Shown here: in pieces, positions 61,550 to 64,000 of the stretch
Layout: each line of letters opens with the position of its first letter
Position numbering within the stretch: position 1 is the stretch's first letter
Source: Paenibacillus sp. 453mf
Lineage (GTDB): Bacteria > Bacillota > Bacilli > Paenibacillales > Paenibacillaceae
Length of the DNA: 64,000 nt
Assembly: GCF_900116105.1 (NCBI RefSeq)
Contig: NZ_FPAC01000001.1
Coordinates: 1,416,862 to 1,480,861, forward strand
Reading direction: 5' to 3'
Position numbers and translations under genes: made by a program
The notes under the pieces: model-generated
Databases searched by the model: none
Seen by the model: only the letters and a program-made list of their open reading frames with translations
Told to the model about the DNA's origin: nothing

Positions 61550-61868
61550 TTGACTTGAATTTGCTTATATTGGGGAAATCCATCTTAATTACTAAAAATA
61601 GGATGAACAGGGCACTGCCGCATATGCGGTGGTGTTTTTTTCTTTATTTTGCATACTTCGATTTTTATTTAGTTGAGAAAGTCGCTTGATTGCTCGTTCT
61701 GGGATCTATACAACATCCTTATATCGTCAAAAATCAGTTCATTTGTGGAGACTCAAGAGGTTTTTCCACCATTTTATGGAATATAGTGCTCAACTGCAGG
61801 CTTTAAACTTTCTGGAAACAGCCACGTAGAGGGTTGTTCAATCATGGCCAAAGGGAGGAGTCATTGCT
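61550..61868. other. Gap before the YesN-type regulator
   Basis: Contains the terminator at 61613-61642 and AT-rich promoter DNA of the next gene; no other gene was recognised. Confidence 0.5.
61613..61643 (+). terminator. Terminator after the beta-propeller gene
   Basis: Stem CACTGCCGCA/TGCGGTGGTG with a 2-nt loop in its ideal form, followed by TTTTTTTC. Confidence 0.82.
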
Positions 61869-64000
61869 ATGCCTACTTATTTAATGCAGCTCCTGCGCTT
61901 CAGTTTGTTTCTGGGGCTGATTCCCGTCCTGACAATGGGCTTCTTATCTTATTATATTGCCGCGGGTGATGTAGAACAGAAGGTATTAGCCAGCAACACG
62001 CAGCTGCTTCGGCAAAATGAACAGCAGATCGAGGATATGCTGAAAGGTCTGGAGCGTTCCACACTTCAGCTGGCAAACTCACTTCTTATGAAACAAGCAT
62101 TACAAGAGAAATGGACACCGGCTCATTTTCAGGAAATTAGAGAGATGTCATCGGCATTGTCCAATTTGCAAACCCCTGTCATGACCTCTGAAGCTTATTT
62201 TATCCATCTCAATTATGGTACTGTCACAGGATTAGATCGATTTCAGAGTCTTAGTCAATTTAAGGATAAAGATCTGATCATGAACTATGCATCACATGCC
62301 AGCAGCCTGTTCATTGATACATCGAGTAGTGAATTATACACCACCTTGGTACAAAAAATCCCCTTGTTCCCGATGCGCACCGGTGCTAAAGGCCTCATCG
62401 TCGTAAAGATGCCAATCAAGCATATTGCTGAACGATTGTCGAAAGCTTCTGAACTAGGAACACAATACATTATTGATGACAAAGGTAAGGTGATCTTTGG
62501 CTCCATTCCGGCCCCATGGCAGGATGAGCTGAATTCAACTGTCAACACGGAGGTGCTCACTAGAATAAAAAATACTGGAATGAAACCGCAATTTGAAGCC
62601 TCTTCATTTCGAACAGAAATGGATGGCGGTAAATATAACGTAACCTATCTTCAATCAGCTTCCTATGGATGGACTCATGTCTCTGTTGCTTCTGTTGAAG
62701 CCATGACCCAACAAACGCAGCATATAGCGTGGATCACAGCAATGGTAAGCGGCATCGTTTTGATCGTCATTATTGTTAGCGCTTACATTTGGAGCCGACG
62801 CATGTACAAGCCGATTCATCGCTTGGTCGAATACTCCCGCCAGACGGATATTGAGCTCGATGAGAATGCTCGGCCTTCTAGTTCAAATGAACTCCACTAT
62901 ATAGAACAAAGCATACGCAGGCTCTCTTCCTCATGGTCAGATCTTCAAGCACAGCTGTCTACGCATACGGAGCATATGAGCGAATCGCTGATACTCATGC
63001 TGTTATCTAATCGAATACAGGCGGATGAATTTGTAAAGCGATCCTCCAGATGCGGTTTTCCACAATCCTGGCATGCCTTGTCGGTTATGAAAATACAAAT
63101 CGATACCTTCCATCTAAGCAAGTATGACGAGCACAATTTGGAGCTGCTGCTATATGCCATTAATAATATGGTGGCAGAATTAATTAGTCCCCCACACAGA
63201 TTCGCTCCTGTTATCCTGGATCATGCTCAAGTCACCCTGCTTATAGAGCCGTCGAATACAGATGAGGCCGCTACAGGGGATGATCTATTTTACCAAATGG
63301 CGGTACGAATTAAGGATCAAATAGAGAGTTACTTGCAGCTGCAAATCAGCATCGGACTAAGCCAATCCTTCTTGGACCTGTCTGCTGCTCCTGAAGCATA
63401 TAAGGAATCTACCTCTGCGCTAAGGCAACGGATGGTACCTAGTGCAGGCTGTATTATTCGTTACGCTCCTCATCCAACAGATCATATAGACAGCAGAACT
63501 CCATACTCCAAGCTTCGGGAGATTGAAGAACATATTCTGTATGCTTTAAGAAAAAGAGAGAAAGACCAGCTCACGATGGCAATGGAGCTCTATCTGAAAC
63601 AAATCACAGAGAATCGTGCTTATCAGCAGGAGCTCAATCTTCTGCTCATTAAACTGGCCATGAGAATCATTGAAACAGCTCAGTCACAGGAGCTGGATAT
63701 TAATCTGGGCGACTCCCATAGCGGGGAGAAGCTGCTCACCAAGCTGACCAAGCTGAATACGAAAGAAGATATTCGTTATTGGTTCGAACAGCAGCTGTTT
63801 ATACCTGTTATTCATGCGATGGAACAGCAGGCGGAGGAGCAGCAGGTAAGGATTGCAAGCCGGATGCTGGATATGATTCATTCCAGTTATGATCAGGACA
63901 TAACGCTTGAGTCGTGTGCAGCTGAGTTAAACTACCATCCATTTTATCTAAGCAGAGTGTTTAAAAAAGATGTCGGTATGCCATTTAGTGAATATTTGGC
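61869..64000 (+). CDS. Membrane-bound AraC-type regulator (3' partial)
   Basis: The frame runs from 61869 off the right edge (at least 710 residues). Order: helix 1 (FSLFLGLIPVLTMGFLSYYI), extracellular Cache-like sensor (about 32-290), helix 2 (IAWITAMVSGIVLIVIIVSA), a HAMP-like/helical linker, a central region (about 350-620) and the AraC helix-turn-helix at the end (DITLESCAAELNYHPFYLSR, then VFKKDVGMPFSEYLA), cut by the window. These one-component regulators of Paenibacillus control extracellular sugar-uptake genes. AAGGGAGGAG precedes the ATG. The target operon should lie beyond 64000. Confidence 0.88.
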   Translation, partial: MPTYLMQLLRFSLFLGLIPVLTMGFLSYYIAAGDVEQKVLASNTQLLRQNEQQIEDMLKGLERSTLQLANSLLMKQALQEKWTPAHFQEIREMSSALSNLQTPVMTSEAYFIHLNYGTVTGLDRFQSLSQFKDKDLIMNYASHASSLFIDTSSSELYTTLVQKIPLFPMRTGAKGLIVVKMPIKHIAERLSKASELGTQYIIDDKGKVIFGSIPAPWQDELNSTVNTEVLTRIKNTGMKPQFEASSFRTEMDGGKYNVTYLQSASYGWTHVSVASVEAMTQQTQHIAWITAMVSGIVLIVIIVSAYIWSRRMYKPIHRLVEYSRQTDIELDENARPSSSNELHYIEQSIRRLSSSWSDLQAQLSTHTEHMSESLILMLLSNRIQADEFVKRSSRCGFPQSWHALSVMKIQIDTFHLSKYDEHNLELLLYAINNMVAELISPPHRFAPVILDHAQVTLLIEPSNTDEAATGDDLFYQMAVRIKDQIESYLQLQISIGLSQSFLDLSAAPEAYKESTSALRQRMVPSAGCIIRYAPHPTDHIDSRTPYSKLREIEEHILYALRKREKDQLTMAMELYLKQITENRAYQQELNLLLIKLAMRIIETAQSQELDINLGDSHSGEKLLTKLTKLNTKEDIRYWFEQQLFIPVIHAMEQQAEEQQVRIASRMLDMIHSSYDQDITLESCAAELNYHPFYLSRVFKKDVGMPFSEYL

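Overview
The window looks like chromosomal DNA of an endospore-forming Bacillota, most probably a Paenibacillus or close relative. The reasons are the strong AGGAGG-type ribosome binding sites with frequent TTG/GTG starts, a spore-coat CotF-type gene, sigma-A and sigma-K-like promoters, many one- and two-gene carbohydrate loci, a YesN-type AraC sensor-regulator and a nicotianamine-like metallophore operon. The genus is inferred from gene content only. I saw no tRNA gene, complete rRNA gene, CRISPR array, prophage or intact transposase.

Layout. 1-17.8 kb is mostly ordinary accessory metabolism: a DAO-type oxidase cut by the window edge; a MetX-like hydrolase with a divergent LysR regulator; a cytochrome P450 with a divergent PadR regulator; a 3-hydroxyacyl-CoA dehydrogenase/TetR pair; a MerR regulator divergent from a CPBP membrane protease; a GH2 glycosidase; a small unknown protein and an ArsR-like regulator; an MDR oxidoreductase; a glutamine-type ABC importer with receptor and permease fused; and a long AlaX-type editing protein.

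17.8-23.9 kb is a scarred mosaic region. It holds the 3' stump of an MDR oxidoreductase, a ~175 bp direct repeat (18551-18723 and 21079-21256) carrying a promoter inside a perfect 12-bp inverted repeat, an FMN reductase, a rearranged fragment of 23S rDNA whose tail supplies the ribosome binding site of the next gene, a GC-rich SDR/NTF2-like pair, a 378 bp IS66-derived element with terminal inverted repeats, an Rrf2 regulator, a pirin and a frameshifted glpX stump.

23.8-33.4 kb is the main discovery: a complete opine-metallophore locus, cntKLM plus cntABCDF plus cntE, with a Zur-type box in front of cntK and another in front of cntA. It encodes histidine racemase, aminobutyrate transferase and opine dehydrogenase, an uptake ABC transporter and an exporter. 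The residues I can align predict a staphylopine-type (D-His, pyruvate) product rather than the alpha-ketoglutarate type reported for another Paenibacillus.

33.4-50.2 kb carries a GNAT enzyme, a CotF-like coat protein, an AraC/GH4/MFS sugar locus, an esterase, catalase, a thioredoxin-reductase-like protein with an Rrf2 regulator under a large operator palindrome, a methyltransferase, an HD hydrolase, a helveticin-J-like secreted protein, and the carboxynorspermidine dehydrogenase/decarboxylase pair (alternative spermidine route) preceded by structured, terminator-bearing non-coding DNA. 50.2-57.1 kb holds small spore-type genes, IS3 debris and a surface-glycan cluster (three glycosyltransferases, a PIG-L deacetylase, a sugar nucleotidyltransferase, UDP-glucose dehydrogenase) whose three promoters contain sigma-K-like -10 elements. 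57.2-64 kb has a GH43 xylosidase, an unknown protein, an AHSA1 protein, a beta-propeller protein and a YesN-type AraC regulator cut by the right edge.
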